Shown here in pieces: positions 47,209 through 56,018 of a DNA stretch of 64,000 nt. The stretch is from Nostoc sphaeroides. GTDB taxonomy: Bacteria; Cyanobacteriota; Cyanobacteriia; Cyanobacteriales; Nostocaceae. The notes below the pieces were generated by a model that was not told the origin of the DNA, made no database searches, and worked only from the letters and a program-made list of their open reading frames with translations. Numbering within the stretch: position 1 is the stretch's first letter; every line of letters starts with the position of its first letter. Position numbers and translations under genes: made by a program. The stretch is taken from NCBI RefSeq assembly GCF_003443655.1, contig NZ_CP031941.1, forward strand, positions 6,151,001 through 6,215,000. The letters run 5' to 3'.

Positions 47209-47247
47209 ACTAGTGCAATGAATTTGCTGTAGGGCGTATAGATGTAA

Positions 47248-47400
47248 ATTGGTGTTAACTGAACGTAAAAGTCATGTCCCGCAAGGAACTGAAGTTCCTT
47301 GGCTTTTAGCAAAAGTCTACTGAAGTAGACTTGAAGTAAAGTTCCAGGCGGGTGAGTCAAGCCGAAAGTTTTGCCATTTTTAGCTTAAGTTGACACCAAT
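47248..47400. mobile_element. Small inverted-repeat element (ATTGGTGTTAACT ends)
   Basis: Ends ATTGGTGTTAACTGAACGTA and TAGCTTAAGTTGACACCAAT are inverted. The interior has GTCTACTGAAGTAGAC and GGAACTGAAGTTCC hairpins. A single end of the same type is at about 57331. Confidence 0.7.
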
Positions 47401-47484
47401 GACAGATGTATGACCTGACAAATGGAATTGGTGTTAATAATAAAACAACTGAAAATTTTTGAAGTGTGAATCTTGAAATTGATT

Positions 47485-48306
47485 ATGACTAATCCTACAG
47501 AACTATTGCGATCGCGCTACGGTGAAATTCCCTTTAATCCCGAAATTAAATGGAATGATTCGCTAACAGCACTACTATCTCACCGTTCAATTCGGTCTTA
47601 TTTATCCGATCCTCTACCACCGGGAACTCTGGAGTTACTAATTGCAGCCGCCCAATCTGCATCTACTTCCTCTAATTTGCAAACCTGGAGTGTGGTAGCA
47701 GTGGAAGACGAACAGCGCAAAGCGGAGTTATCTAAGTTAGCGGGGAACCAAGCACATATTAAGCAGGTTCCTTTATTTTTGGTTTGGTTAGCAGACTTGG
47801 CGCGTCTAAATTACGTTGCTGAGAGTCGTGGCATATCTCATGATGCGCTGGAATACTTGGAAATGTTTGTGATGGCAACAATTGATGCAACTTTGGCGGC
47901 GCAAAACGCAACAGTAGCAGCCGAGTCACTCGGTTTAGGAACAGTATATATCGGTGGAATTCGCAACCACCCGCAAGAGGTAGCAGAGATATTGAATTTG
48001 CCTTCCTCTGTGTATGCTGTATTTGGGCTGTGTGTAGGCTATCCAAATCCAGAGGTAGAAGCAGCGATTAAGCCACGATTGCCACAATCAGCTGTGCTGC
48101 ACCGCGAAACTTATAAATTGGCAGATCAAGAAGAAGCGATCGCTCATTACAACGAGATCATCAAAGAATTCTATACTGAACAAAAGATGAATGTCCCTGG
48201 CGATTGGTCAGAACACTCAGCCCAAAGGATTGCAACCGTAGAATCACTGAGAGGACGCGATCGCTTGCGGGAAGTTCTCAATCATCTTGGCTTCAAGTTA
48301 CTGTAA
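47485..48306 (+). CDS. NADPH-dependent nitroreductase-family flavoprotein
   Basis: A 273-residue FMN enzyme of the NfsA/FRP type. HRSIRSYLSDPLPPGTLELL and QSASTSSNLQTWSVV bind FMN, and GLGTVYIGGIRNHPQEVAEI forms the dimer face. It may reduce nitroaromatics, quinones, or supply reduced flavin; with a sulfonate-binding protein upstream, a role in sulfonate use can be imagined but not shown. ATG at 47485 preferred over TTG at 47473. Confidence 0.9.
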   Translation: MTNPTELLRSRYGEIPFNPEIKWNDSLTALLSHRSIRSYLSDPLPPGTLELLIAAAQSASTSSNLQTWSVVAVEDEQRKAELSKLAGNQAHIKQVPLFLVWLADLARLNYVAESRGISHDALEYLEMFVMATIDATLAAQNATVAAESLGLGTVYIGGIRNHPQEVAEILNLPSSVYAVFGLCVGYPNPEVEAAIKPRLPQSAVLHRETYKLADQEEAIAHYNEIIKEFYTEQKMNVPGDWSEHSAQRIATVESLRGRDRLREVLNHLGFKLL

Positions 48307-48330
48307 ATAAGAAGAATCAAGATTATGGAT

Positions 48331-48455
48331 CAATACGCTTGGGTTAAGCCAGAAAAAAAATTTGCGTAGGTTGGGTTGAGGAACGAAATCCAACATTTTC
48401 GGGCATTTGTTGGGTAACACTAAAGTTCAACCCAACCTACAATTATCCTTAACTG
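48331..48455. mobile_element. MITE-A copy 10, right end lost
   Basis: Left end CAATACGCTTGGGTTAAG, GGTTGGGTTGAGG-type interior, right end cut after CCTTAACTG. A 30-bp direct repeat (48301-48330 and 48453-48482) brackets it, so its right end seems replaced by recombination at ACTGTA. Confidence 0.75.
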
Positions 48456-48476
48456 TAAATAAGAAGAATCAAGATT

Positions 48477-48770
48477 ATGGATTTGCAACTCCGTGGCAAA
48501 GTCGCTTTAGTGACCAAAAATAAAAAGGTACAGAGCAACTAAATTTATTTATGGAGAAGAAAAAAAATGTATAACGAGTGGCATAGCGCAAGAAATATTA
48601 CATCCTTACTACAGAGCAAATAAATTTATTTATGGGGTTCAAAACTTTTGACTTTTGAATGCGTGACTTTTGACTTCCCCGTTCGCGCAGCGTCCCGTAG
48701 GGAAGGGGCTGACTGCTGCTAGTAAAGGTTTGGGCAAAGCTAACAGCGAGGCAATTTGCCTGTGATTGGA
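48477..48770 (+). pseudogene. SDR-family oxidoreductase gene split and truncated
   Basis: An ATG at 48477 begins MDLQLRGKVALVT, the N-terminus of a short-chain dehydrogenase. The glycine motif continues only at about 48705 as TAASKGLGKA and is lost shortly after (NSEAIC). The roughly 190-bp insert holds a direct repeat ACAGAGCAAMTAAATTTATT (48531 and 48611). The Rossmann N-terminus is therefore broken and the rest deleted. Confidence 0.65.
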
Positions 48771-48831
48771 GTAGGGGCAATTCATGAATTGCCTCTACGG
48801 TGTTTTGGAGAAATTAGAGCCAATTTTCTAT

Positions 48832-49490
48832 TCAAATTTTTTGTAGATACTCTGGTGGCACATGATCCACTAACCAAACACCATTAGCAGAACAATAAAA
48901 GATGTAACCAGCTTGATGCATTGCCGCAGCATATACAGCAAAAACTACTGCTTTTCCATATCTTGCACCAACAGTTTGTGCTGTTACAATATCCTTCGAT
49001 AAATGGACATGATGGCGTGACCGAATAATTCGTAATTCGTAATTCGTAATTCGTAATTAAAAATTACTAAATTAATTATTAATTAATTCATTCTGGGTAC
49101 AGAGCCACCTAATTTTAATTATGAAAAAGAAAAAAATGCGTAGCATATTTACTACAAGCCCCAGCCTAAAATGCATGGGGTAATAATTCAATACGGTTCA
49201 GTTAAGGATTTTTGGTACTAATTTTAGACCTGTAGAGACGCGAAATTTCGCGTCTTTACCAAGGTTTTTGGGCTTAACTGAACTGTATTGGGTAATAATT
49301 ACGAATTACGAATTAACAATTACGAATTATTGTGACGGGTAATCGGAAACTTGTTTTTAGCACAAGCAGTAAGTAGTTCATCAACAACAACCCAACCACT
49401 GGGAGCAAGTTTTATTCCAATTGCATCCGGTGTATGTCGCAAATATTTGCTGAGATATTTGCTGATTTTGACGAGGCGAGAATCACTCAT
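48832..49490 (-). pseudogene. kptA: RNA 2'-phosphotransferase (Tpt1/KptA), broken into two pieces
   Basis: The N-terminal piece (49490 to about 49335) encodes MSDSRLVKISKYLSKYLRHT and GWVVVDELLTACAKNKFPIT. The C-terminal piece (about 49020 to 48832) encodes SRHHVHLSKDIVTAQTVGAR and NGVWLVDHVPPEYLQKI. The middle, about 55 residues with catalytic parts, has been replaced by 300 bp of repeats including MITE-A copy 11 and ATTCGTA units. KptA removes 2'-phosphate from RNA with NAD; this copy cannot work. Confidence 0.85.
49189..49290. mobile_element. MITE-A copy 11 (10-bp target duplication), inside kptA
   Basis: Ends CAATACGGTTCAGTTAAG and CTTAACTGAACTGTATTG. The interior is the GAGACGCGAAATTTCGCGTC hairpin. 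The perfect duplication GGTAATAATT flanks it. Confidence 0.9.
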
Positions 49491-49491
49491 A

Positions 49492-49635
49492 AGAGGATGT
49501 TTGAAAAGTGTCAGTTTGAGCCTTAAATGCAACTCCGAGAAGCGATCGCAATTCCCATAACCCTCATTATCTCGTTCAACTTCTCGATAGCCAGAGTAGT
49601 CAAACATACCTTAGATGACTTTTCAAACATCCTCT
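49492..49635. mobile_element. Small inverted-repeat element (AGAGGATGTTTGAAAAGT ends)
   Basis: Perfect 18-bp ends AGAGGATGTTTGAAAAGT and ACTTTTCAAACATCCTCT, 144 bp apart. It touches the kptA start codon, removing its native upstream region. It looks like the remaining ends of an insertion sequence. Confidence 0.82.
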
Positions 49636-49708
49636 AAGATTGTGGTTGGCATAAAACATACTACAAAAATATATTTTTAATGTTACATCACAATTTTCAT
49701 TGATGGTT

Positions 49709-51025
49709 TTAGTTTGTGTAAATTGACAGAATTTCTCTGCCTATCATGGCTAATGCTATCCCAACCATGACAATGAGTGTCACCTTTCCACCAGGAACGA
49801 GTGGTTGATTTATGCTATCTGAATTTTCTTGTTCTTGACGTTGCTTCCAACTCATTAACGCTGGAATAATTCCACCTAGAACTGAAATACTAAATGTTCC
49901 AGTGTAATCTAGGGCAGTAAAAAAGATGCTGGGATTGAGTGTTCCGAGAGTCATTGGAGGGAAAAGAACTAGCGAATAGAGGGGTAGGCGACTAGAAAGT
50001 TTGCCCTGTGCAATTAGGAAAATATCTTTGAGCAAATCCAGCAATCCGTACACAAATCCAATGAATGATGTAGCGATCGCAAACTCTGAAAAAATGGATA
50101 CTAACACTGCTAACCATTCCCCAGCGCCACCTGCTCGGAGAATTTGCAGTGGGTCAAAAACAGTTCTACCATTAGATGTGCCATGTAGCATATCGGGACT
50201 TATGCTTCCTAAAATTACGGCATTCCACGCCAAGAACATAATTAGAGGAATCACAGAACCAATAAAGATAGACTGACGAATTTTGCGGGCATCTCCTTCG
50301 AGTTGCGTCACAACCAACGGCACAACGTTTTGGAAAAATAGCGCCACAGACATCACTGAAATGGCACTACCAAGGGCACTCCAGTTCTGAAATAACAATT
50401 GCGTACTCTGAATGTGTCCTCCTGCTAACAACAATAGTCCCAAAAAGGAAACGATGACAATTCCGACAAAGGCGCTGTTTAATTTCTCAATAAACTTTTC
50501 TCGCCCAAGATACATAATGCCACCAAATAACAGCGTGAAAGTCGTTGTACCCACCCACGTAGGCAATATCTGCAAAGCCCAGACTTTTGCTGCGGCAGAT
50601 CCTAAAATCTCTCCACCTTGGGCGATGTATGCTACCAAGAGAGCATAGTGCATGAATAAATATGCGCCGCCTGCAAGTCGCCCTCCCACCTTACCAAGGA
50701 TTTTCTCAACAACTGCCAAAAAACCTATACTCGGATGCCCTTCTGTTCGCATTATGTTTAAAGTTACTTCTGCAACCAGTAACCCTGAAACTAAAGCGTA
50801 GAGCCAAACAGCAATCAACCCAGATGTGGAGGGCACAATCCCAGACGGTAGGGTAACGGCTGGTAGAGCGAGAATTCCAGCCCCAACGGTGGTTCCCGCA
50901 ATCAATGCAGTACTTCCCAATACACTACCCGGTTGATGATTCAGCTTTTTTCCATCAAATTCGAGATGAGAAAACAACCGAGTGACTTGCTCTGAATCTT
51001 CGGAAAAAGTCTTTATGGGAACCAT
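49709..51025 (-). CDS. Aromatic amino acid permease, HAAAP-type
   Basis: A 438-residue inner-membrane carrier with about eleven hydrophobic segments, of the hydroxy/aromatic amino acid permease family (TyrP/Mtr-like). It starts with the family motif GSTALIAGTTVGAGILALPA and continues VALFFQNVVPLVVTQLEGDA and SIFSEFAIATSFIGFVYGLL. It likely takes up tyrosine or tryptophan by cation symport. The trp block lies 6.5 kb away on the same strand. Confidence 0.87.
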   Translation of the reverse strand: MVPIKTFSEDSEQVTRLFSHLEFDGKKLNHQPGSVLGSTALIAGTTVGAGILALPAVTLPSGIVPSTSGLIAVWLYALVSGLLVAEVTLNIMRTEGHPSIGFLAVVEKILGKVGGRLAGGAYLFMHYALLVAYIAQGGEILGSAAAKVWALQILPTWVGTTTFTLLFGGIMYLGREKFIEKLNSAFVGIVIVSFLGLLLLAGGHIQSTQLLFQNWSALGSAISVMSVALFFQNVVPLVVTQLEGDARKIRQSIFIGSVIPLIMFLAWNAVILGSISPDMLHGTSNGRTVFDPLQILRAGGAGEWLAVLVSIFSEFAIATSFIGFVYGLLDLLKDIFLIAQGKLSSRLPLYSLVLFPPMTLGTLNPSIFFTALDYTGTFSISVLGGIIPALMSWKQRQEQENSDSINQPLVPGGKVTLIVMVGIALAMIGREILSIYTN

Positions 51026-51459
51026 ACTGAATATCTGTACTTAAACCAGAAAGACAATATTAACATGTGTAAATATTCTTGACAAAAATCCTGATGTTCC
51101 GGCTTTTTCGGGCAAATTTTCGTGGACAAGAAGCGTATGCGTAGCCCGTCGTAGACATCGCTAGTTCATTATCAACACAACTTTAAGAATATGAATGTTA
51201 CTTATAGCACTTTATTAATTAAATAGATCACGCACGAAAAAACATTGTCTTTATATACAGATGTAGTTTAAATAAAAGCGGCGATCGTTTCTTTCGGCTA
51301 CCAGTAGTCATGCAATATACCAGGCAGCGATGGTTTGAACAGGTTTGTCAAAAAATTAAAGACAGAGGAATCCAAAATACCCAAACTCCCACTCCCTAAT
51401 CTCTGACAGGTGTAAGTTTTATTGTTTGCGATCGCTTCTTTGAGACAATGGCTAAGAGA

Positions 51460-51840
51460 GCGATCGCCCACATCAACCTCATCATCACAAGTGCGATCGC
51501 TCATTGGACACAGTTGCTCAGAGTGCGATCGCCCACATAAACCAATACCCTTGGGTTAGCGCCAAGAACCTTAAACTGCGTAGGTTGGGTTGAGGAACGA
51601 AACCCAACATTTTCGGTGTTTTGTTGGGTAACACTAAAGTTCAACCCAAGCGTATTGCCACATCAATCCCATCACCAAAAGTGCGATCGCTCATTGGACA
51701 CAGTTGCTCAGAGTGCGATCGCCCAAATCAAACCCATCACCAAAAGTGCGACGCCGAATAGCCCGTCGTAGACATCGCCTACACCAACCCCATCACCAAA
51801 AGTGCGATCGCTGAATAGCCCGTCGTAGACATCGCTAAGT
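51460..51840. repeat. HIP1-rich direct repeats interrupted by MITE-A copy 12
   Basis: A 46-bp unit (GTGCGATCGCTCATTGGACA ... AGTGCGATCGCCCA) occurs at about 51491 and 51679, and CCCATCACCAAAAGTGCGA three times more. MITE-A copy 12 sits between the two long units. No gene is seen from 51026 to 51932. Confidence 0.75.
51543..51657. mobile_element. MITE-A copy 12
   Basis: Ends CAATACCCTTGGGTTAG and CAACCCAAGCGTATTG, GGTTGGGTTGAGG-type interior. Flanks CCACATAAAC/CCACATCAAT are an imperfect 10-bp duplication. Confidence 0.78.
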
Positions 51841-51932
51841 TTAAGAATATTCTTTCTTTACTTGGTTCTACACAGATGTAGTCATAATATGAGTTAAAGG
51901 TGATATTCTCGTGAAAATATGTGTAAGTAATA

Positions 51933-52292
51933 ATGACGTGGGAGGTAGAATTCACAAACGAGTTTGAAATGTGGTGGGTTGAGCTAGACGACAGCACCCA
52001 AGTTGCGATCGATACAGTAGTGCGACTACTTGAGGCACGGGGGCCGGAGCTTCCTTTTCCCTACAGTTCAAAAATAAACGGCTCACGTCATTCCCACATG
52101 AGAGAATTGAGGGTACAGCACAGAGGAGAACCGTACCGAATACTCTATGCATTTGATCCAAGGAGAGTCGCCATTCTTCTTTTTGGAGGAAACAAAGGAG
52201 GAGACGATCGCTGGTATGAGGAGAATGTACCAAAAACGGATACGTTATATGACGAACATTTAGAAGAATTAAAAACACAAGGGTTCCTATGA
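51933..52292 (+). CDS. higB: HigB-type (RelE/ParE superfamily, Gp49-like) toxin
   Basis: A 119-residue product: WEVEFTNEFEMWWVELD, the basic HMRELRVQHRGEPYRILYAF, and the C-terminal LLFGGNKGGDDRWYEENVPK. HigB toxins cut mRNA on the ribosome. The stop overlaps the next start (ATGA), and the toxin-first order is typical for higBA, so translation is coupled to the antitoxin. Confidence 0.92.
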   Translation: MTWEVEFTNEFEMWWVELDDSTQVAIDTVVRLLEARGPELPFPYSSKINGSRHSHMRELRVQHRGEPYRILYAFDPRRVAILLFGGNKGGDDRWYEENVPKTDTLYDEHLEELKTQGFL

Positions 52293-52594
52293 AGACGAAG
52301 CCATTTAAAGAACTTCGTAAAAAAATGACTCCTGAACAACAGGCAGAAAGCGAGATGCAAGCAAACCTTGCATTGCTCAAATTGACACTTTCTGAGCTTC
52401 GAGAGTCCCTTGGACATACACAAAGCGATGTCGCAAAGAATATGGGAGTGGTACAATCGGCACTTTCAAAAATTGAGCATCAGGATGATATTCAAATATC
52501 CACGCTCTCTCGATACATTAAATCTCTTGGCGGAAGTCTGACAATCATAGCGCGTTTTCCCGATCAAGAGGTTGTGATTTCTCAGTTCGATTGA
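52289..52594 (+). CDS. higA: HigA-type antitoxin, XRE-family HTH
   Basis: A 101-residue product with a helical N-terminus (MTPEQQAESEMQANLALLKL) and a Cro/CI-type HTH (LGHTQSDVAKNMGVVQSALS, then KIEHQDDIQISTLSRYIKSL). It neutralises HigB and probably represses the pair. Confidence 0.92.
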   Translation: MKTKPFKELRKKMTPEQQAESEMQANLALLKLTLSELRESLGHTQSDVAKNMGVVQSALSKIEHQDDIQISTLSRYIKSLGGSLTIIARFPDQEVVISQFD

Positions 52595-52694
52595 TATTGC
52601 CACTCACAATGTCAAAGATTTCCAAAATGCTGAATTGTTATTTCCTAACTTATCAATATTCAAACCTGAAGAACTTATTAGGAGTTAAACAAAA

Positions 52695-52913
52695 ATGGCA
52701 ACTTTAACTATTCGTTTACCAGACGATAAGCATAATAGATTGAAAGAACTTGCTCAAGCCAAAGGCATCAGTGTCAATAAATTGATTGAAGAACTTTCTA
52801 CCATAGCTCTAGCAGAATTTGATGCCCATACAAGATTTAAAGCAATGGCTGCAACTGGCAACCCACAAGAAGGCTTAAGAATACTGGCTAAACTTGCTGC
52901 TCTGACAGAATAG
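52695..52913 (+). CDS. Ribbon-helix-helix antitoxin-like protein (orphan)
   Basis: A 72-residue product with the RHH fold of HicB/Arc-type antitoxins: strand MATLTIRLPDDKHNRLKELA and helices AKGISVNKLIEELSTIALAE. Relatives usually precede a PIN-domain toxin gene; here none follows, so it is an orphan or regulates something else. A TTAGGAG-type ribosome site precedes the ATG. Confidence 0.82.
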   Translation: MATLTIRLPDDKHNRLKELAQAKGISVNKLIEELSTIALAEFDAHTRFKAMAATGNPQEGLRILAKLAALTE

Positions 52914-53047
52914 AGCTTGTAGGGCGATTATGCAAACACTAACCGGAGGCGATCGCCCACATGAGCCCCATTATCAAAAGTGCGTAGAGAACTACGCTTC
53001 TTGTCACCAGACATCGCCTACCAACATCCTCTCAGGAGATTAGCTCA

Positions 53048-53653
53048 ATGACATATATCTCCCAAAAAACGCTCACTAAAGAAGATTTTCTCTCCCAATA
53101 TCAAGATAAACCCCACCATGAATTAGCAGACGGAGAAATAATTGACATGGAACCCACTGGCCCCCACGAAACGGTGAGTGGGAAAGTTGCAACCCAAATT
53201 GGTATACACCTTGTTGCAGAACAACTCCCCTGGTTTACTCCTCGCACTTGTTTAATTTATCCCTTCGCGGATGCAGCTACAGTTCGTCGTCCTGACGTTG
53301 TGGTTCTTGATGAAACCGTTCTCGACCGTGAACCACTTTGGGAGCCAGAACCCGTAATTACGCTGGGACGCTCAATTAAACTGGTGGTTGAAGTTGTTAG
53401 TAGCAACTGGGAAACTGACTATGCTCGCAAAGTAGAAGAGTATGCAATTTTAGGCATTCCCGAATATTGGATTGTAGATTATCGAGGATTGGGTGGAGTC
53501 GCATTTATTGGTAAACCGAAACAACCTACTTTCACTGTTTGTCAACTAGTTGAAGACACTTATACTCAAAAACAATATCGATTAAATCAATTAATAAAAT
53601 CACCGCTTTTTCCCCATATTCAACTTCGCTTAGATGATATTCTTCCTCGTTAA
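53048..53653 (+). CDS. Uma2-family (DUF820) putative endonuclease
   Basis: A 201-residue complete Uma2 domain: LTKEDFLSQYQDKPHHELAD, VRRPDVVVLDETVLDREPLW, KLVVEVVSSNWETDYARKVE, and EYAILGIPEYWIVDYRG. The Asp and Glu of RPD and EVVS fit the nuclease core. Function in cells is unresolved. Not closely alike the one at 37666. Confidence 0.92.
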   Translation: MTYISQKTLTKEDFLSQYQDKPHHELADGEIIDMEPTGPHETVSGKVATQIGIHLVAEQLPWFTPRTCLIYPFADAATVRRPDVVVLDETVLDREPLWEPEPVITLGRSIKLVVEVVSSNWETDYARKVEEYAILGIPEYWIVDYRGLGGVAFIGKPKQPTFTVCQLVEDTYTQKQYRLNQLIKSPLFPHIQLRLDDILPR

Positions 53654-53718
53654 ATGTATTAATACGTTGAGGTGCGATCGCGAGTGCGTCGCACTTTGTC
53701 AATTGAAAATTTAACTTT

Positions 53719-54696
53719 TCAATCCAATCCCACAGCAAACAATTTACCAACTTGCGCCAAATCTACATTTCCACCGCTGATGATGACACCAACTCTCGCC
53801 TCTGGTGCTGTCACCACACCTTCGAGTAAGGCTGCTGCTGCAAGCACTCCGGTAGGTTCAACGACAATTTTCAGACGTTCCCACAAAAAAAACATGGTGC
53901 GAAGAATCGCTTCTTCAGATACCGTCACCATATCATCGACGTAATCCAGCACTAAGGGGAAAGTAATTTTACCAAGGCTAGGAGTTCGCGCACCATCAGC
54001 GATGGTATTAGGATTTTTGACAGTTTGCAGGGTTTTGGTGTGAAAAGAGCGGGTAGCATCGTCAGCAAGTGCTGGTTCTACCCCGATTACTTTACAATTG
54101 GGTAAAAGTGACTTGGCTGCGATCGCACACCCGGAAAGTAATCCGCCACCGCCACAACAAACTAATAATTTGTCCAATTCACCAACTTCTTGGATTAGTT
54201 CTAAAGCAGTTGTCCCCTGTCCGGCGACTACATGGGGATGATCGTAAGGGGGAATGAGTGTCAAAGAGCGATTATCTGCTAAATTTTGGGCTAATTCTTC
54301 CCGGTTTGTTTCTTGGCGATTGTATAAAATTATCTCTGCACCATAGCCACGAGTCGCAGTTTGTTTGACAACGGGTGCATCATCAGGCATGACAATGGTG
54401 GTGGGAATATTTAGTAATCGTCCAGCTAAAGCGATCGCTTGGGCATGATTTCCCGATGAATAGGTGAGAACGCCTGTTTGTTTTTGTGCTGCCGATAGTT
54501 GGGCTAGGGCGTTGTATGCACCTCTAAATTTAAATGCCCCTGTGCGTTGAAAATTTTCGCACTTAAAAAATACTTGGCTATTGGTGCGATCGTTAACGAT
54601 TCTAGAAGTCAGTACAGGCGTGCGATGGGCAATCCCCAAAATTCGCTCTTGTGCTGCTTGCACATCAGTTATAGTAACAGAATTATGCTGTGGCAT
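53719..54696 (-). CDS. Threonine/serine dehydratase-like PLP enzyme (threo-3-hydroxyaspartate ammonia-lyase type)
   Basis: A 325-residue fold-type II PLP enzyme without ACT domain. TGAFKFRGAYNALAQL carries the Schiff-base Lys near residue 58, followed by SSGNHAQAIALAGRLL and CCGGGGLLSGCAIAAKSLLP. Close relatives are threo-3-hydroxy-L-aspartate ammonia-lyases, serine racemases and catabolic threonine dehydratases; the exact substrate cannot be read. ATG at 54696 preferred over TTG at 54705. It differs from the regulated ilvA at 10947. Confidence 0.88.
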   Translation of the reverse strand: MPQHNSVTITDVQAAQERILGIAHRTPVLTSRIVNDRTNSQVFFKCENFQRTGAFKFRGAYNALAQLSAAQKQTGVLTYSSGNHAQAIALAGRLLNIPTTIVMPDDAPVVKQTATRGYGAEIILYNRQETNREELAQNLADNRSLTLIPPYDHPHVVAGQGTTALELIQEVGELDKLLVCCGGGGLLSGCAIAAKSLLPNCKVIGVEPALADDATRSFHTKTLQTVKNPNTIADGARTPSLGKITFPLVLDYVDDMVTVSEEAILRTMFFLWERLKIVVEPTGVLAAAALLEGVVTAPEARVGVIISGGNVDLAQVGKLFAVGLD

Positions 54697-54908
54697 TGAT
54701 GACAATCTTAAATATTCTTGCTCTTGTTTATATAGATACAGATTTTTATATTTGCGCCTAATATCCTTGATTGAAGCATACTCATTTCAGGTGGATAGCA
54801 TCATTTCTTGTCTGCATAAAAATAGCTACAGCAAACATTATATATATATTGCTGTAGTTAAATTTATAAAACTTAAATTAATTAACTCACCTTCGCCATT
54901 TTTCTAGC

Positions 54909-55721
54909 ATGAATAAAACATCTGAAAGTCGGCAAAAAAAAACTGCTCTAATTACAGGAGCGGCGAGTGGAATAGGCTATCAATTAACCCAGATTTTTGC
55001 TCGTCATAGTTATAATCTGGTGTTAGTAGATAAGAATGAAAAAAAACTTACTGAAATTATAGATGAATTTCCCGAAAAATTTAGCATTTCTGTCAAAATT
55101 TTTGTTAAGGATTTATCTATCCCAACATCCCCAGAAGAAATTTTCACAGAACTACAGCAAGCATCTATTAAGATTGATGTGCTAGTTAATAATGCTGGCT
55201 TTGGTACTTATGGAGCATTTAGTGAAACAGACCTCACTATTGAACTGCAAATGCTTCAGGTAAATATGGTCAGTCTGACTCATTTGACTAAGTTATTTCT
55301 CAAAGATATGGTCGAGCAAGACTATGGAAAAATATTAAATGTGGCTTCTGCGGCGGCTTTTCAACCAGGGCCTCTAATGGCAGTTTATTTTGCTACTAAA
55401 GCCTATGTATTATCATTTTCAGAAGCGATCGCTAATGAATTAGAGGGCACAGGTGTCAGCGTGACTGTTCTTTGTCCAGGGCCAACAGCATCGGAATTTC
55501 AACAAACTGCTGCAATGGAAGATTCAAAGATTGCTAACGTTAACAGAATGATGGATACAGAAACCGTTGCTAAGATTGGTTATCGCGCCTTAATGAAAAA
55601 TAAAACTGTTGTCGTTCCTGGGATGAGAAATAAGCTATTGACTGAAAGCGTCAGATTTACACCCAGAAATTTAGTAACAAAGGTTGTGAGAAGTATGCAC
55701 GAACTCAAAAAAAATAGGTAG
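54909..55721 (+). CDS. SDR-family NAD(P)-dependent oxidoreductase
   Basis: A 270-residue classical short-chain dehydrogenase: TALITGAASGIGYQLTQIFA cofactor loop, VLVNNAGFGTYG, catalytic Ser in NVASAAAF and YFATK (Tyr-x3-Lys). Its C-terminal half (VPGMRNKLLTESVRFTPRNL) matches the DltE/YqjQ-like lipid-type group. It is divergent from the PLP enzyme gene over 212 bp. Confidence 0.92.
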   Translation: MNKTSESRQKKTALITGAASGIGYQLTQIFARHSYNLVLVDKNEKKLTEIIDEFPEKFSISVKIFVKDLSIPTSPEEIFTELQQASIKIDVLVNNAGFGTYGAFSETDLTIELQMLQVNMVSLTHLTKLFLKDMVEQDYGKILNVASAAAFQPGPLMAVYFATKAYVLSFSEAIANELEGTGVSVTVLCPGPTASEFQQTAAMEDSKIANVNRMMDTETVAKIGYRALMKNKTVVVPGMRNKLLTESVRFTPRNLVTKVVRSMHELKKNR

Positions 55722-55879
55722 CCTTGCAGCAGGGGGGCATTTTAGAAATTGCTAGTACCGCAAGGCGGAAGTCAAAAGTCACTCATTCAAAAGTCAAAAG
55801 ATTGATATATGAAGGCTTGTGCCTGTTTGAAATGGTAGGTTTATTTACGCCGCGTTGTACTAGTAGTCTGTCCCATTAA

Positions 55880-55945
55880 TTTTGCTGGGTTGTAGAGACG
55901 CGAAATTTCGCGTCTTTACAGGGTTTTGGTAATAAACTATAGTAG
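55880..55945. repeat. GTAGAGACGCGAAATTTCGC palindrome in a repeat context
   Basis: The same unit is inside MITE-A copy 11 and behind the gene ending at 16386. A CGCCGCGTTGTACTAGTAGTC tract at 55846 recurs inverted at about 25890. No gene from 55722 to 56018. Confidence 0.5.
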
Positions 55946-56018
55946 GATGTGCGCTGACTATCTCAACAGTTAATATATTTATTAAAGAGAAATTACAGTT
56001 GAAGGAAAGAGGTAAGTA

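Noticed and set aside
49491..49607. N-terminal extension of the kptA piece (from 49607)
   Set aside because: These codons lie inside the AGAGGATGTTTGAAAAGT element; the family start is the Met at 49490.
51779..52456. Three open frames antisense to higBA
   Set aside because: Opposite-strand shadows of well-supported toxin and antitoxin genes; Cys/Phe-rich, unlike real proteins.
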